A stretch of DNA of 64,000 nt. Origin: Ypsolopha sequella. Its lineage: Eukaryota > Arthropoda > Insecta > Lepidoptera > Ypsolophidae. The notes beneath the pieces were generated by a model. The model made no database searches. It saw only the letters and a list, made by a program, of their open reading frames with translations, and had not been told where the DNA came from. This document shows, piece after piece, positions 44,943 to 56,844 of this stretch. The translations under genes and the position numbers were made by a program. The stretch's first letter is position 1, and every line of letters starts with the position of its first letter. The stretch is from NCBI GenBank assembly GCA_934047225.1, contig OW203988.1, forward strand, positions 4,560,229 to 4,624,228, written 5' to 3'.

Positions 44943-45321
44943 CTGGGTGTAATGATGACCTGTTCAGAAAATGAAACCACATGTAGGGAATACCTCTACA
45001 AAGCCACAAAAAAAAGAATTTCGAGAAAATATTTCTGTTTACAGAAATTTGTTTTCTCGAACAAAATAAATCGTGTTCCAAGTGTGCACCTTCCCTTCCA
45101 GTATTACTACATGTCAGTAACCTGCACGAAGCGGCAACATCGCATTTTTTAAGCCTGTTAAAAAAACGTGGTTAGTACGTTGCACTTGTGAGCGAAACTA
45201 AATTAATTATTAATTTGTAGATGTATTAATAGGAATGTCGAAATGAAATTTAGTACAAAGAACCCTCATAACATCCCCTATACGTGGTTTCATTTTCTGA
45301 GCAGATCATCATTACACGGTG
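44943..45321 (-). mobile_element. TA-flanked MITE (CACCGTG/CTGGGTG), copy 2, beside Papss exon 2
   Basis: Inverted copy of 40253-40631, also 379 bp, TA-flanked. It ends 52 bp before Papss exon 2. A branch-point-like CTGAT (about 45326-45330) and the T-rich tract lie between the MITE and the acceptor, so splicing signals of intron 1 are squeezed into this gap or partly supplied by the element. Confidence 0.75.
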
Positions 45322-45373
45322 TATACTGATCGTTGTGTACATTTTGTAATATTTTTCTATGTGGTTGTTTCAG

Positions 45374-45548
45374 TGCGCTCAGGTAGCCACAAATGTGGTG
45401 GAGCAGAAGCACCAGGTGTCCCGAGCGAAGCGCAGTCGAGCGCTCGGCAGCCGCGCCTTCCGCGGCAGTACCGTATGGTTCACAGGACTCAGTGGTGCAG
45501 GGAAGACCAGCATCGCTTTCGCGCTGGAGGCCTATCTAGTATCTAAAG
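45374..45548 (+). CDS. Papss: Papss exon 2: start of the APS kinase domain, P-loop
   Basis: It encodes residues 14-71 plus one base: [20 protein letters not shown], then [20 protein letters not shown]. The P-loop GLSGAGKT (45485-45508, residues 51-58) binds ATP in APS kinase. ATNV..Q.H.VSR..R is the conserved segment before the kinase core in animal PAPS synthases. Acceptor TGTTTCAG|TGC, donor AAAG|GTAAGG, exit phase 1. A second AG at 45382 would start the exon at GTAGCC and drop three residues in frame. The phase-0 join to exon 1 favours 45374. The enzyme makes PAPS, the sulfate donor for sulfotransferases. Confidence 0.92.
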
Positions 45549-47082
45549 GTAAGGTTATAGAATTTAATTGACAAACGTCTTGCTTGTCACAAATGCATAC
45601 TTTATGGGTGCAATTGTGTAAGAAAATTGTATTCATTTGACAGTTTAAAACGTACGGTTTCAATTTCAAATTAGCAAGTTTGACAATTGATGTCGCACGT
45701 TTTACGTCGTACGTTTCTTACACAATTTCATGGGGTCCTCTAAAAAGGCCATCTTGCATGAATCACATTACGATTCTGTTCTAATGCCGTCTCTTTTGCA
45801 CGCGTGAAAAAACTCGGACTCTATCCTAGGCAAAGGCAAAGACCTTATTTGCTTTTCATAGAGGCGATTATATGTTGGCTCTGTGGCCTCTTGTTCTTGG
45901 ACGCGTAATACTAGTGATCACGCAGCGAAACAACAAATTGGTGTGTTTTTAGCTAATACTGAAATATTTTGTAGGGAAAAAAATATTGGATTTAGGTAAC
46001 ATCCCTTTATATTTCTATTGCCTATTTTATTTAAAATCAAGTTGATCTCTTAACCGCGTTTTTGAAACGAACGTTTGAAAACCAAAAAAAAGAGGGTGGA
46101 AAACATTTTTTTTTGACAAAAGTATAAATCTTAAAACATTGTTTATATGTGGAATCCCTAGATAAAAGATCGATAAATAAAATATACTTTCTTCAATGTG
46201 AGGAGAGACCTAGTTTCTTCCAATGAACCCTTGAAAACCTGGTGTTGTTGATGTTCTAGCGTCAGGTGTCCCGTTAATATGATATATTAAGGGGAACGAA
46301 AATACAAACAGAAATAAAATGTCAGCTTTCGGATGATTTTGTTGCAATAATTAGGTTACGTATAGCCATAAAAAAAATACATGTTTTTGGTTGAACTTTA
46401 AGGTATTCATTTTCCACAAACCACGTTAATCGATTCATATTTGTACTGTCAATGAATTTTTTTGTAACCCTCTATTGCACACTTCTTATCGATTTTGTTT
46501 CAGGTATCGCTTTCGCGATTTTGTTGGTTTTTTTTTAAATAAAATTAGTGTGAATGATATCTATTCATTTTCCAAATACCACGTTATTCGGGTCAAAAAA
46601 AGCATCCCCTTTTTCCAAAAATACGTAAATTCACTGATGCAGTCAGCGGCAGCAAGATATTGTCAGTCTACGCCTAGCGTTGGCGCCCGTAAGACGTGGA
46701 ACCTGTGCCCTTTTTTGCAAGCTATAAATATCTCCCAAAACTACTTCAAAAAACATTGAAATTAATTTTATAAAGTAATATTTCGAGGAGCATCATATTT
46801 CTGCCGTTAAAAACTCAACAAAATATGCGTATGAGTGATTTAGCTACATCGTGCCATAGTCATAACAACAAAACGAATGAATTCATACTTTTATGCGGGA
46901 AAATAATATATGTTACTCTAAAAGAATAATTTTGTGATCGTTATTGAAACCCAAATTAATTTACTTATACTTACTGAGATCTTTAACAACGGTCAATGAC
47001 CTTTTCGTGAAATTACCCTCTAGTATTGGCTCACCATTTTAGGTCCAATAAGTGAAATTTTTGCGAATTATATAGGTACACT

Positions 47083-48847
47083 TACTTGGGATAAATCGCC
47101 AAGTATTTAAAATATAGAAATTTATCTTGAAATATTTACAGTGCATGGCAAAATTATTAGATCGTAGATAATCCTGTCGGTACATATTCAGGTCCTGTTA
47201 CGCAAAATGAAAAAAATGAAACTCTTTTAGGATTAATTTGTTATCCCTATGTTTGTCTGTCTGTCCGTTTGTCTAGACAATTTTTTCTGGGTAAAATTAA
47301 TAAATACCAATATTAACGGCCCTCTATAGAGCTGTAAAAACATACTTTTGACGTTTTTATGGCCTTTTATTTTACGTTTTTCATACAAATTTTCTCACTA
47401 TGAAAATGTAGGGATGAACACTTGAGATAATATTTTGCATTTAAAAGTCAACACAGAAAGAAATTGTTGAACAAATAATGTAAAAAATATGAAAACCATG
47501 TTGTTCTATTCTAAAGGGATTAATTATCTACTGTTCAATGTGGCGATAGCTTTGTTAATTTTTTTCCTTTAATTATTTTTTACTAAGATAACAAATAGTT
47601 TAATATAAGGTTTTCCTTAAGAGGTCCCTTTACCCCTGTATTTTTCTTAAAATTCATACAATAGGTGTAAACCGAATGTGAAGTCTACAGCTTATTTTCC
47701 TTATATCTTTTTTGATGAGTATATTCTAGTGATATCTAACTACGTCTGTATACAGCCCAAAAAGCAAAATTTGATAAAACACCATCATAATAGCTGTCAG
47801 GATATCGTCAATATTGCCTCGTTTTTACGCAAAGTTTAACAAGTTTGTATATTTTTATCTATACTGGAAATAAAAAAGAGAGAAATACAGGCGTCGTTCA
47901 TGTTAAGATGACTAAGTTTACACACTTTGCTAAGTATAAACAGTTACCGTTTCATGGAAAACTGTTTTTACCTGAAACCATTTCACAAATTCAATTAACT
48001 TATTTTGAATATCTTGTCACCTTGCACTTCTTGATGAGAAATACAATTTCAATAAGTAAAAATACAACTTTTTGTAAAGAAAACTTATAGTTAAAAGTCT
48101 GCTGTATGCATAAACATATTTTTAATTATATAACAATAGTAATAAAATAATTGGCTTATCCGTCGTCGTGATACCAGCCATAAATTCCTTAAATAATCTG
48201 ATATCACGCTTATGGAAAACCCAATTATTTTGAAGATACCATAATATCATTAAAATATGTTTATGCATATAGCAAACTTTTAACAATAAATTGTCTTAGC
48301 TAAAAGTTGTACTTTACCGTTATAATTACTTCTTAATATTTTGTTACAAATTCAGAGAAATAGCCCTTAAGGAAAACCTTGTATGAAAATATTTGTTATC
48401 TTTGTAACAAAGAAAAAAGTTACAATAAACAAAGCTATCGCCACATTGAACAAACAGTAAATTATTAATCCCTTTAGAATAGAACGATATGGTTTTTATA
48501 TTTTTTACATTATTTGTTCTACAGTTCCTTTCTGTGCTTTCTTTCAAATATTATGTCAAGTGTTGATCTCTATATTTTCATGAGGAGAAAATTTGTATGA
48601 AAAAGTTAAATAAAAGGCCATAAAAACGTTATAATATGTATGTTTTACAGGGCTGTAAATATTAGCATTTATTGATTTTACCCAGAAAAATTGCCTAGAC
48701 AAACGGACAAACAGACAAACATAGGGACAACAAATTAATCCTAAAAGAGTTTTGTTTTTTCATTTTGCGTAAAGGGACCTGAACATTTCAAACTATGATA
48801 CAAATAAATTTCTATATTTTAAACACTTGGCGATTTCTCCCAAGGGT
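47083..48847. repeat. Long inverted repeat (about 560-bp arms)
   Basis: The left arm, about 47083-47640 (ATAAATCGCCAAGTATTTAA, CTCTTTTAGGATTAATTTGT, ATGGCCTTTTATTTTACGTT, TCAATGTGGCGATAGCTTTG, AAGGTTTTCCTTAAG), is repeated inverted at about 48345-48847. Identity is clearly below 95 percent by eye, with several indels. The loop contains a smaller MITE (48090-48285). It could be a foldback transposon or two inverted insertions of the family also seen at 39977-40190. Confidence 0.65.
48090..48285. repeat. Small MITE inside the long inverted repeat
   Basis: GTTAAAAGTCTGCTGTATGC ATAAACATATTTTTAAT at the left is inverted at the right as ATTAAAATATGTTTATGCAT ATAGCAAACTTTTAAC. Ends of about 36 bp with a few mismatches. 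No coding capacity. Confidence 0.65.
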
Positions 48848-49914
48848 AAACAGGTGTCCCAAAAGTCAACGCTTTCCCTTGGAAGGCTGGTAGGCCAGCT
48901 CATCACTGACCAGAATATCAAATTATGACCTCAGCAAAAAGTAGATAGTCTTCGAGTTGATGGTACTTTTATAAATTCGAATAGATTTTTGAGAGTCAAA
49001 GCTTACCAGTTCTAAATTCTAAGAATAAAACTTTTGTTGCGCAACTCTGAATAGTCCCGCTATTGATAAAGTCAAAAATAAACCTTGAAATGCTGTAACA
49101 TCAGAAAGAAAAAATAAAAACCCAATTTATGAGCAATTTTTTGTAATTAGGTTAGTTCGACACCACACCCTGAAAAAAAATGTTCTATGTTAGTTTTGCA
49201 AATTGTCTTAAATAACGGCAGTTAAACGTAGTTGAATGAGAGAGGCATAATTGATATAGGCTACAGTGAGATAGATAGTGACGTGGTGCATTCCTTCTGA
49301 GAATATTTGTTAGTTTCCACTTTTTCTAATAACAACTTTAGTAAAAATTTTTTGTAAAGAAATTTTTGGTCCAATTTATTTTCCCGCAAGTGTAAAACCA
49401 GCTCAACGGGCGAAAAATATTTAAAGAATGGGTAATGGTGACAATTAACCGTCACGATGTTATTATGTATCTCTAAAGGAGTGTCTGAAATGTTCCGAGG
49501 GTCAACTGATAAATCAAACACTCAAAAAACCACTTTTAGCCGACCATAATAAATTTACGTCCCGACGTGATAGCAAGTAGGATCAATGACGATGATCGAA
49601 ATACACTAATAAATTAGATAAAATAAAATACGTATTACTTTTGACCCTGCCTCGTCCACTCTATTCGTATTTTTGCTATGGTGACGCGAGCTTAGAGACC
49701 GGGACGAATTTCCCCCCGCGCGCAAACGTAACAAGAATAAGCCACGCCCGGAACTGGTTTTTGTTTTGGCTATGTCATACTCTTAAATGAAGCGTGACTC
49801 AGACAGGTATGTTTCTTTTGTAAACTTGTTCAGTATAATCCTTTGAATGTAGTCTCATTTAAAGAAACCAGACCATTTACATACTGTACATTGTGTATGG
49901 ATATCAAACAATGC

Positions 49915-50005
49915 AGCTGATTCTGTTTAATTTTGGTGTTAGTGGTGCCGAAACTAACATTATTCCAAAGAACTTTAGCTTCTGTTCCTAGACAACCTTC
50001 AGAAT
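49915..50005. repeat. Repeat family D, degenerate copy
   Basis: CTGATTCTGTTTAATTTTGG TGTTAGTGGTGCCGAAAC and CCTTCAGAATCGGCTTTA match the ends of the family D foldback (29506, 58482). The short fragment at 51770-51800 (CAGAATCGGCTTTAG) is another trace. Confidence 0.45.
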
Positions 50006-50323
50006 CGGCTTTACTGTGATCTACCGTGACGTGACGGTCGCTACAGTTTATTTGTTGCACAACGTTCCATGTTATAGTATTTCCATATTTTATTCACAAC
50101 TCAGCTCTCTGGGACATGAAAATGAAATAATTCCCCACTTGTGCACCCATACCCCGCCTACAGCTATTTACAAAGTGTTTTACTTCATACGCTTCATTGT
50201 ATCTTTTCTTTGCAACGTTCCTGGATCCCTGGCTATTTATAATAGGGAAATTATTTATCGGGCGAATAAATATTTTACTACCAACTTCAAGTGTCCGGAA
50301 TAAATACCAAAGCGTGTGACTAA

Positions 50324-50585
50324 AAATACCGAGTGGGCGACTTTAAAGTATGAAATCGAAAATATTTCACCAAAAGTCAAAAAATAGGTGAGATGACGAG
50401 CGAAGCGAGGAGAAGCGTGTTAGGTTTACATATAAGATAAAGTAAGGAGCCGAGCGAAGCGGAGCAAAGCCTAGTTTTATTACTTAAAATTAAATTGTCA
50501 CTAAAATAGAAAATTGTTCGCCTGAGAATTTTTCAACAATTTTATTCGCCCACAGCCTTTCGCCCACTTAGTATTTTAGTACGCT
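50324..50585 (+). repeat. Repeat family C (GACGAGCGAAGCGAGG type)
   Basis: GAGTGGGCGACTTTAAAGTA TGAAATCGAAAATATTTCAC, GACGAGCGAAGCGAGGAGAA, GCCGAGCGAAGCGGAGCAAA and TTGTTCGCCTGAGAATTTTT are found inverted at 60270-60545. No ends or coding capacity are evident. Confidence 0.65.
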
Positions 50586-51990
50586 ATATTCAGTATTGTT
50601 GACACCTTATAATATGAAATTGAATGAATATACTAGTACTTACTAGGCTAGAATTACAAAAGAGTAAACGGGAAGACGTTGCAGACCTCGCCTCTCGAAA
50701 TGTCTAATTTATAGAATTTTGAAATTTAAACCCTTCGCATTTGGTACACATATTTACTAATTTATTGGTTCATATTAGTTTCGGTCTTCGCGCGACCGCG
50801 TAACGTGAACCCAGGTTGACAGGATTACAAACTTTGGTACGTAATCCCGAAAAATTTATGAAAGTCTAAAAATATCTCGTCTTTGTTACTACCACGGGGA
50901 TGGCGTGACACAAATTTTATACGGCTGTCGCCACTTTTTTGGAATAACGTACTATTACCTAGTTAGTAAACATACGCGGTGCACAGAAAGATTCATCCGT
51001 CTTCATACAGTCAAAATAACACCGTATTTCTATGAAGCTTAGATGTAAAATACCAAACACATCATGGCACTGTGCCAAGCTATTATACATATGTGTAAAA
51101 AGCCATGACCAGCGGCCGTACTATGACACAGTTAGGTCCGTGTTGATAATGTTTGAAAAAATTTACATTGCGTGCGGTGTTAATATTCTAACTCAATGTG
51201 TGACACTCTTTATAACCTGCAATGGACAAAATAATGTCTAATTTCAACGCTACTCGCTACAATGATAAATATTTCATGCTAAGGTTGAAATTTTATTCAC
51301 CGCAAGGAGTATTCTTTAAATATCACAGTAAATACATGTTTAAATTACTTACAAGTGAAATGAACTTCCTTTGGATGTCTTATTTGCGTTATTTGAAGAA
51401 TTAGAACAATTTGTCACACTGCAAACACCATTTTTACAATATGTTTGTTCTAACGCGTTCGGTTGAGAAATGAGAGGCCCACGGGTTATGTCTTGACGTA
51501 TTGATCAAATCGGTGCGTCGCAGTCACAGCTTTCATGGCATTTAGTTCTGTGGTTACTACAGAAACAGGTAAAGTATGTACCATTACTGTTACAAGGCAT
51601 GCCTTTAAGTTCTGTCGTTTACATATTTGCCGCCAATTTTAAATTTAGAACTGTTCGATATTCAAATTTGTTGGAATTTAGAATGGGAAAGAAAACCAAA
51701 AGCTGTTACGGTAGAGGGCGCTAAATCCCCATTAGGATTTATGCAATTGTTTAGTCACAGCGTTATTAAAGCCTTGATCCAGAATCGGCTTTAGTTTGCA
51801 TTGACCTCTCATTTGTTAATGAGAGGTCAGACATAAAATAACTTTACATGTCGATGTAAATAAGGTTTGACCATAATGTTTACTATTTTATACCGTTAGA
51901 GGCGACATCTTCAATAAAGTTTTAAAGTTCAACGCAATTCAAAAGCCGGCCCACTGACGTGATGATAACCGTACCCGTTTCCGTCCCCAG

Positions 51991-52163
51991 GAATCCCGGC
52001 ATACGGCCTCGACGGCGACAACATCAGAACAGGGCTCAACAAGAACCTCGGCTTCACGAAGGAAGACCGAGAGGAGAATATCAGACGGGTGGCGGAGGTC
52101 GCCAAGCTCTTCGCTGACAGCGGAGTCGTTTGTCTTTGCAGCTTCGTGTCACCTTTCGCTGAG
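51991..52163 (+). CDS. Papss: Papss exon 3: APS kinase core
   Basis: It completes Gly72 and encodes residues 73-129: [20 protein letters not shown] then [20 protein letters not shown] and [19 protein letters not shown] and R(T/Q)GLN are the APS-binding and catalytic motifs of APS kinase, and SF.SP is the family signature. Acceptor CGTCCCCAG, donor GCTGAG|GTAGGG; entry phase 1, exit phase 0. It is markedly GC-richer than the intron on either side, as expected for coding sequence in an AT-rich genome. Confidence 0.93.
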
Positions 52164-52319
52164 GTAGGGGCTTATTCTGTTGGTAACAAGGGGAACGCCA
52201 CAATTTACAGTACAGTAGGTTTTGAAAATGAGCAAGGAAATATTATACAGGTGGTAGAGCAGGTGCCGGGCTCGACTGTGGAGGTACCACTATCTTACTT
52301 GGAGACCCCCTCGAAGTAA

Positions 52320-52610
52320 TTCGGGGGAGAGTAAGAGGACAGCTCACAGGCAAAAAACCAGAAGGCCCACCATGCCTGGGACCGATGGATGGCGGTATAT
52401 CAATTCCTATTAGCCGGGCCTTATATGGAACAGGCTAGTGACGGGCAGCGGGTCACTGGTGCGAAGGTTCCGGCACCGCGCTCACTAACCCGCCTGCCCA
52501 GCGTGTGTGAGTATGGGCAATTCTTCCAGGATGACCGCCGGGAGTGGCAAAGTCCTGAAAAGGCTTATGTCCAGCAGTGGACGAACTAGCCTGATGGATA
52601 GATGGATGGA
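52320..52610 (+). mobile_element. LINE 3' remnant in Papss intron 3
   Basis: GACCGATGGATGGCGGTATA is followed by GGCTTATGTCCAGCAGTGGA CGAACTAGCCTGATGGATAG and a (GATG)n tail. CCTATGTCCAGCAGTGGACG AATACGGGCTGATGG also occurs at 61166-61200. This tail belongs to RTE/craniate-type LINEs. Only the last few hundred bases survive. It accounts for about half of the 594-bp intron. Confidence 0.6.
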
Positions 52611-52712
52611 AAAAAACAAATGGATGGAACAAAAGTTGCTTAGTAGATTGAGTGGTTCCCTCTAAAAATACGTGTCCCGTCAACTCCTGTCCATGTATAG
52701 GTACGAGTATAA

Positions 52713-52907
<195 letters not shown>

Positions 52908-53710
52908 TGAAACAAAAGCCCTTTGAGGCAGTCTGGCAAAACGACTTTTCTATTTGTTAAATTTTCTTGTGCTGGTACAAACAGGCGATGAGTTTCTTTA
53001 TGCGGCCGGTCGACATTTACGAATTTCTCTTTTTCCAGAAAAAAAAGACAATTCTCTTTGACCTTTCAGAAACTAGGGCAAAAGTGAATTTACATTTCTG
53101 TAAGACGGGGTCTGCCAATGTATATTCCCCGCAAATTGCTAATGCGGTTGGATGATATTTGTTTTGCTGCTGACAAATCCGCGGAAAAATCTGCCTGTGA
53201 ATGGTATCATGTCAGGCTCGCCGCACGGCTCACGGACAAGGCTCGCGGCTCGCCAAATGCGCCGCCGCATTAGTGACAGAAATGTATTATTTTCAATAAT
53301 TTCGAGGATGTAATTAGTAATTGAGCAAAAAGTACCTATTTAAGAATCGAATTTGTGTAAGAATTAAACTTAATAATTGTGTGTTCTCCACAAACTGGGA
53401 AACATTTTTTATAGAAATTTGATAATAATGACTCAATTACGAATTTATTGAAACATGATTGAATACACAGCTCTTATAATGTAACAAGACAAATTAATTT
53501 GCTACACATCAAATCTAATCTAATTATCTTTATTTGTTGAACTTAAGTGCAAATGGTGTTGATATAAATTTTGTTTCTTCTATGTTCTGCCATGCAATGG
53601 CGTACAAAAGTAGTTTTTTATGTTGTATAACAGAATAAAGCTAGAAAAATTTAGGCCATGCAAACATAAAATTAAAATAAACACAAAAGCACAAACATAG
53701 ACATAAACAT

Positions 53711-54000
53711 AATAGTAGTTTATGCTACAAGGGCGAAAAGGAATAAATTACGAGGACGATTTAAAACACGAGCTACGTTCTTCAATGCATAGTGTGAGGA
53801 AATAAAACAAATATAATCTTGTGAACTTTAAATTATGATTGGCTCAAAAGGACTGTATCCAGAGCCGTTAAACAGTGTAAAAAAAGTATAATATTTATGG
53901 TACACAGGAAAGGTTCCAGGTTAGCTAACTTCTCATAAATAAATAAAAAAAAGAAATAATAAAGCCCTAGGGCAAAATAATCGACTTTCTGTTCGGTTTT

Positions 54001-54031
<31 letters not shown>

Positions 54032-54745
54032 GGAACACCAACAAGAAATACAATAAACTTACTTAAATGGAATAATCTTAAAATGTATACAGCTATTTGT
54101 TTTCTTAATTAAAGGCATCCACATCATGCACCAGTTAAGACAATTATGAACAATTCTGATACTAATAGGAGCATTTACTACTCGTATATTCTATAAAATA
54201 TGAAATTAAAACTAGGTTAACAAATTTTGTGCGAAGATTTTTTAAAATAACAGGGTAGGTACCTACTTATTTTATGCTTTGTGTTTATTTGTGCGTGTAG
54301 TTTTTTTGGCTAAGTATTTACTGACAGAGGACTTGAAGGTGTTGAGCCCGGAGAAAATATCAATATCTGCTTTGGCGTATTTGGAAATAGCATTGTACTG
54401 GCGGCAAGATCTCGTTAAAGGAGCGTTGGTACCTAGGTTAGTCTTAGCAAAGGGTATATTAAAAAGAATGTAGTTGGATCTTGGTAGCCTTTTAGGGGTA
54501 TTAAATGACAGCTTACTTAAGAGATCTGGACAGTCAAGTGCACCGTTGACTAACTTATGTAGAAAAGCTAAGTCGTGGACCTTTCTGCGATCAGCTAAAG
54601 GGCACATTCGGTAGTGAGCTAGCCTTGAGGAATAGCTTGGTAGTTTCTTAGCTTTGTGATCGCCGTACGAGAGATGGTAAAGAAATCGACTTGATGCATA
54701 AAAAGTGGGTCTTTACGAGCACTTGCATTGAAAAAATAATTATTG
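53711..54745 (-). repeat. Family B repeat, copy 3, split by a LINE
   Basis: The left part runs 53711-54000 (AATAGTAGTTTATGCTACAA to TCGACTTTCTGTTCGGTTTT). The repeat resumes at about 54691 (TTGATGCATAAAAAGTGGGT, TTTACGAGCACTTGCATTG). The two parts together match the copies at 9155 and 63530 across the break (GTTCGGTTTTGATGCATAAA). Confidence 0.7.
54001..54690 (-). mobile_element. LINE 3' fragment inserted in family B
   Basis: The reverse strand encodes MCPLADRRKVHDLAFLHKLV, then NGALDCPDLLSKLSFNTPKR and, near the end, FKSSVSKYLAKKTTRTNKHK. This is the C-terminal tail of a CR1/jockey-type reverse transcriptase. The element's 3' end is on the left and finishes in a (TAAA)n tail, seen as (TTTA)n at 54001-54031. 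It is 5'-truncated. The 111-codon frame is open, so the insertion may be relatively young. Confidence 0.75.
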
Positions 54746-55962
54746 GTATTTAGTTACGTTCATCAACAAGTCAAACCTTAAATAGTAAAATTCAGTAACC
54801 AGCCATCAAGTCAAAACACTTTATTCGGTCAGAAACTCCGTAGTGGTATAGTATATTTTCAGTTAGGTACGTTTTTAGAGAAGTTGTGAAGGTATTTATG
54901 TTGTTATTATCACATATAAAACTTGGAAGCTTATTAAAAATACATCAACGTCAAAATGGTCCGAATTTGAATAAGAATTAAACTTAATAAATGTATGGCC
55001 TTCACAACATGGAAAACAGTAATTATTTAACTACGTAAGAGAATTTTATTGAAACTATAAGTAACACACAGCTGTTACAATAAGACAAATTCATTTGCAA
55101 AACATAGATAAAATAAAATTCCACAGTCATCTTCTTACAAATACCACAATCAACTTCCTGCTCTCCAAATTGTTTATTTAAATTAATAGTCGTGCCTATT
55201 TTAATTTTAATTGTATTTATCCAAATACAACTTTAAAAAGACTGCTATTTTATATGAAACCACATACTCTATGGATCATACTGAACTACTTTCCCAAAGT
55301 AATATAACCGTGCAAATAGAAAAAAAAAATGTTATTAGAGTGCACTAGATAAGATCAAATTTTGCAAGATTCGAATTTGCAAGTTTGAATATTGGCCTGA
55401 GGATTTTTTTAAAAATATTTATCTACTCCTATACTGCAATAAGGTGATTACAACTTCAAAGCGATTTTATAAGTACCTACATTGTTTGATCGATGTTATA
55501 ACATTACATTATAACACCGCAATTCTGGGCTGTGGGCCAAATTTATTACAACACCGCTAGAGAACCCATCACAAGCAATAATGGTCCGTCTTAATTTCTT
55601 AAGTTACGCCCTCTACTCGTTCTCGCTTCTGATTGGTTTCAGATACCTAAGTATTATGATATACGAGATATCATGTGAAAAAGAATACTCGTATCAAGAC
55701 GAGTGTTCTTTTTCACATTTTTCGTGAAATTGTTTCTGATGGTCATAGATAAAGTACTGTGTGCAACTGGACATAATTAGATATTGGGACACTCGTGCAA
55801 ATCTATTACGAAACTCACTTCGTTCGTTTCGTAAACAAGCACTCGTGTGCCAATGTCCACATAATGTGATGTCACAGTTGCATAAAATACAATTATTTAC
55901 TTGACATTTGTTTCTAATTGATTTTTTCTAGTTTGTAATCTGTATATATAAAATTCAAAGTC

Positions 55963-56006
55963 CTGACTGACTGACTGACTGACTGACTGACTGACTGACT
56001 GACTGA
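55963..56006. repeat. (CTGA)11 microsatellite
   Basis: Eleven uninterrupted CTGA units near the 5' end of the Helitron-like element. Shorter GACTGACTGACT tracts occur near 29905 in a possible relative. Confidence 0.9.
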
Positions 56007-56777
56007 TATATCAACGCACAGCCTAAACCGCTGGTTCTAGGGACTTGAAATTTTGCATATAGATACCTTATATAGTGTAGGCATCCACTAAGAAAGGATT
56101 TTTCCAAATTCACCCCCTAAAGGGGTGAAACGGGGGTCCAAAGTTTGTATGGGGAAACAAGATTAGAGACTATTTTATTCAAGACTTCACAAGAGTACTC
56201 CTTCCTATCTTTAAATGAGTAAACATGTGTTTCAGGTTTTTTCAGAATCCCACCCCTAAAAGGGGGAAATGGGGTGACAAAGTCTGAAAATCAACATGGG
56301 TATCATTTGTATGGTTTATCAGGTCGCTGATTACGAAAACAACAACGATTTTAAAATCCAACGTAGTGGACGTAAAAAAGGCATTTCCAGAATTCAACCC
56401 CTAAAAAGGGGAAATGGGGTGACAAAGTCTGAAAACCAACATGGGTATCGTTTGTATGGTTTATCGGGTCGCTGATTACGAAAACAACAACGATTTCTAT
56501 ATCCAACGTAGTGAACGTGAAATACCATCATCCCCTGTTGGGGTGCGATGGGGTTGATATGTTGAAATGTGTAAATATCAATATGGGTGTCGTTTTTATG
56601 GTTTTTTGGGACGTTAATTATGAAAATGGCATCGATTTTGAAATTTAATATAGTGGACATGAAAATTCTTGAAAGTATGTGTGCCAGAGCAAATCGGCTG
56701 TAACAGACGAACAGACAGACAGCCTATTAGGGTTCCATTTTTTCCTTTTGAGGTATCTATCTATCTATATATCCACA

Positions 56778-56843
<66 letters not shown>

Positions 56844-56844
56844 A
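56778..56844. repeat. (CTAT)n microsatellite
   Basis: About 16 units of TATC/CTAT, nearly perfect, inside the Helitron-like element. The repetitive SIYLSIYLSIYL frames come from it. Confidence 0.9.

Larger units (their letters stand above)
4414..45373 (+). other. Papss: Papss intron 1 (about 41 kb), mostly transposable elements
   Basis: Donor GTGAGT, acceptor TTGTTTCAG. Elements inside are listed separately. I see no supportable gene in these stretches: 5830-7500, 9530-11100 (a small GGTTCCGTA piece at about 10565-10600 and a 12-bp hairpin at about 10622-10656), 11762-12230, 13197-13839, 14603-16150 (9-bp hairpin at 15609-15631), 16410-17360 (GC-richer with GTGTGTG/CGCG tracts at 17150-17250), 17560-18920, 19206-19790, 21861-22220, 22440-22880, 24865-25365, 27086-27470, 28490-28850, 30750-31000, 31660-32205, 33436-34305, 35565-36140, 39750-39975, 40635-41000, 41085-41787, 42877-43270 and 43980-44390. 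Confidence 0.75.
45549..51990 (+). other. Papss: Papss intron 2
   Basis: 6.4 kb. Supported contents are the long inverted repeat at 47083-48847, a SINE/repeat D relic near 49440-50005 and a family C repeat at 50324-50585. 45549-47080, 48850-49430 and 50590-51990 hold only short open frames and no feature I can support. The frame at 46475-46759 has no recognisable domain. Confidence 0.75.
53345..55110. repeat. Diverged direct repeats flanking the family B copy
   Basis: 53345-53515 (TGTAAGAATTAAACTTAATA, TTATTGAAACATGATTGAAT, CACAGCTCTTATAATGTAAC, AAGACAAATTAATTTGC) and 54965-55110 (ATAAGAATTAAACTTAATAA, TTATTGAAACTATAAGTAAC, ACACAGCTGTTACAATAAGA, CAAATTCATTTGC) are similar in the same orientation. 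54800-54960 looks like antisense LINE 3' sequence, so both may be LINE tails. Confidence 0.45.

Noticed and set aside
46475..46759. 94-codon frame in Papss intron 2
   Set aside because: No domain, no good splice or promoter context, composition like surrounding intron.
52164..52319. Read-through of exon 3 as [18 protein letters not shown]
   Set aside because: The GT donor at 52164 matches a conserved break before DRE; the read-through peptide is unlike PAPS synthase.
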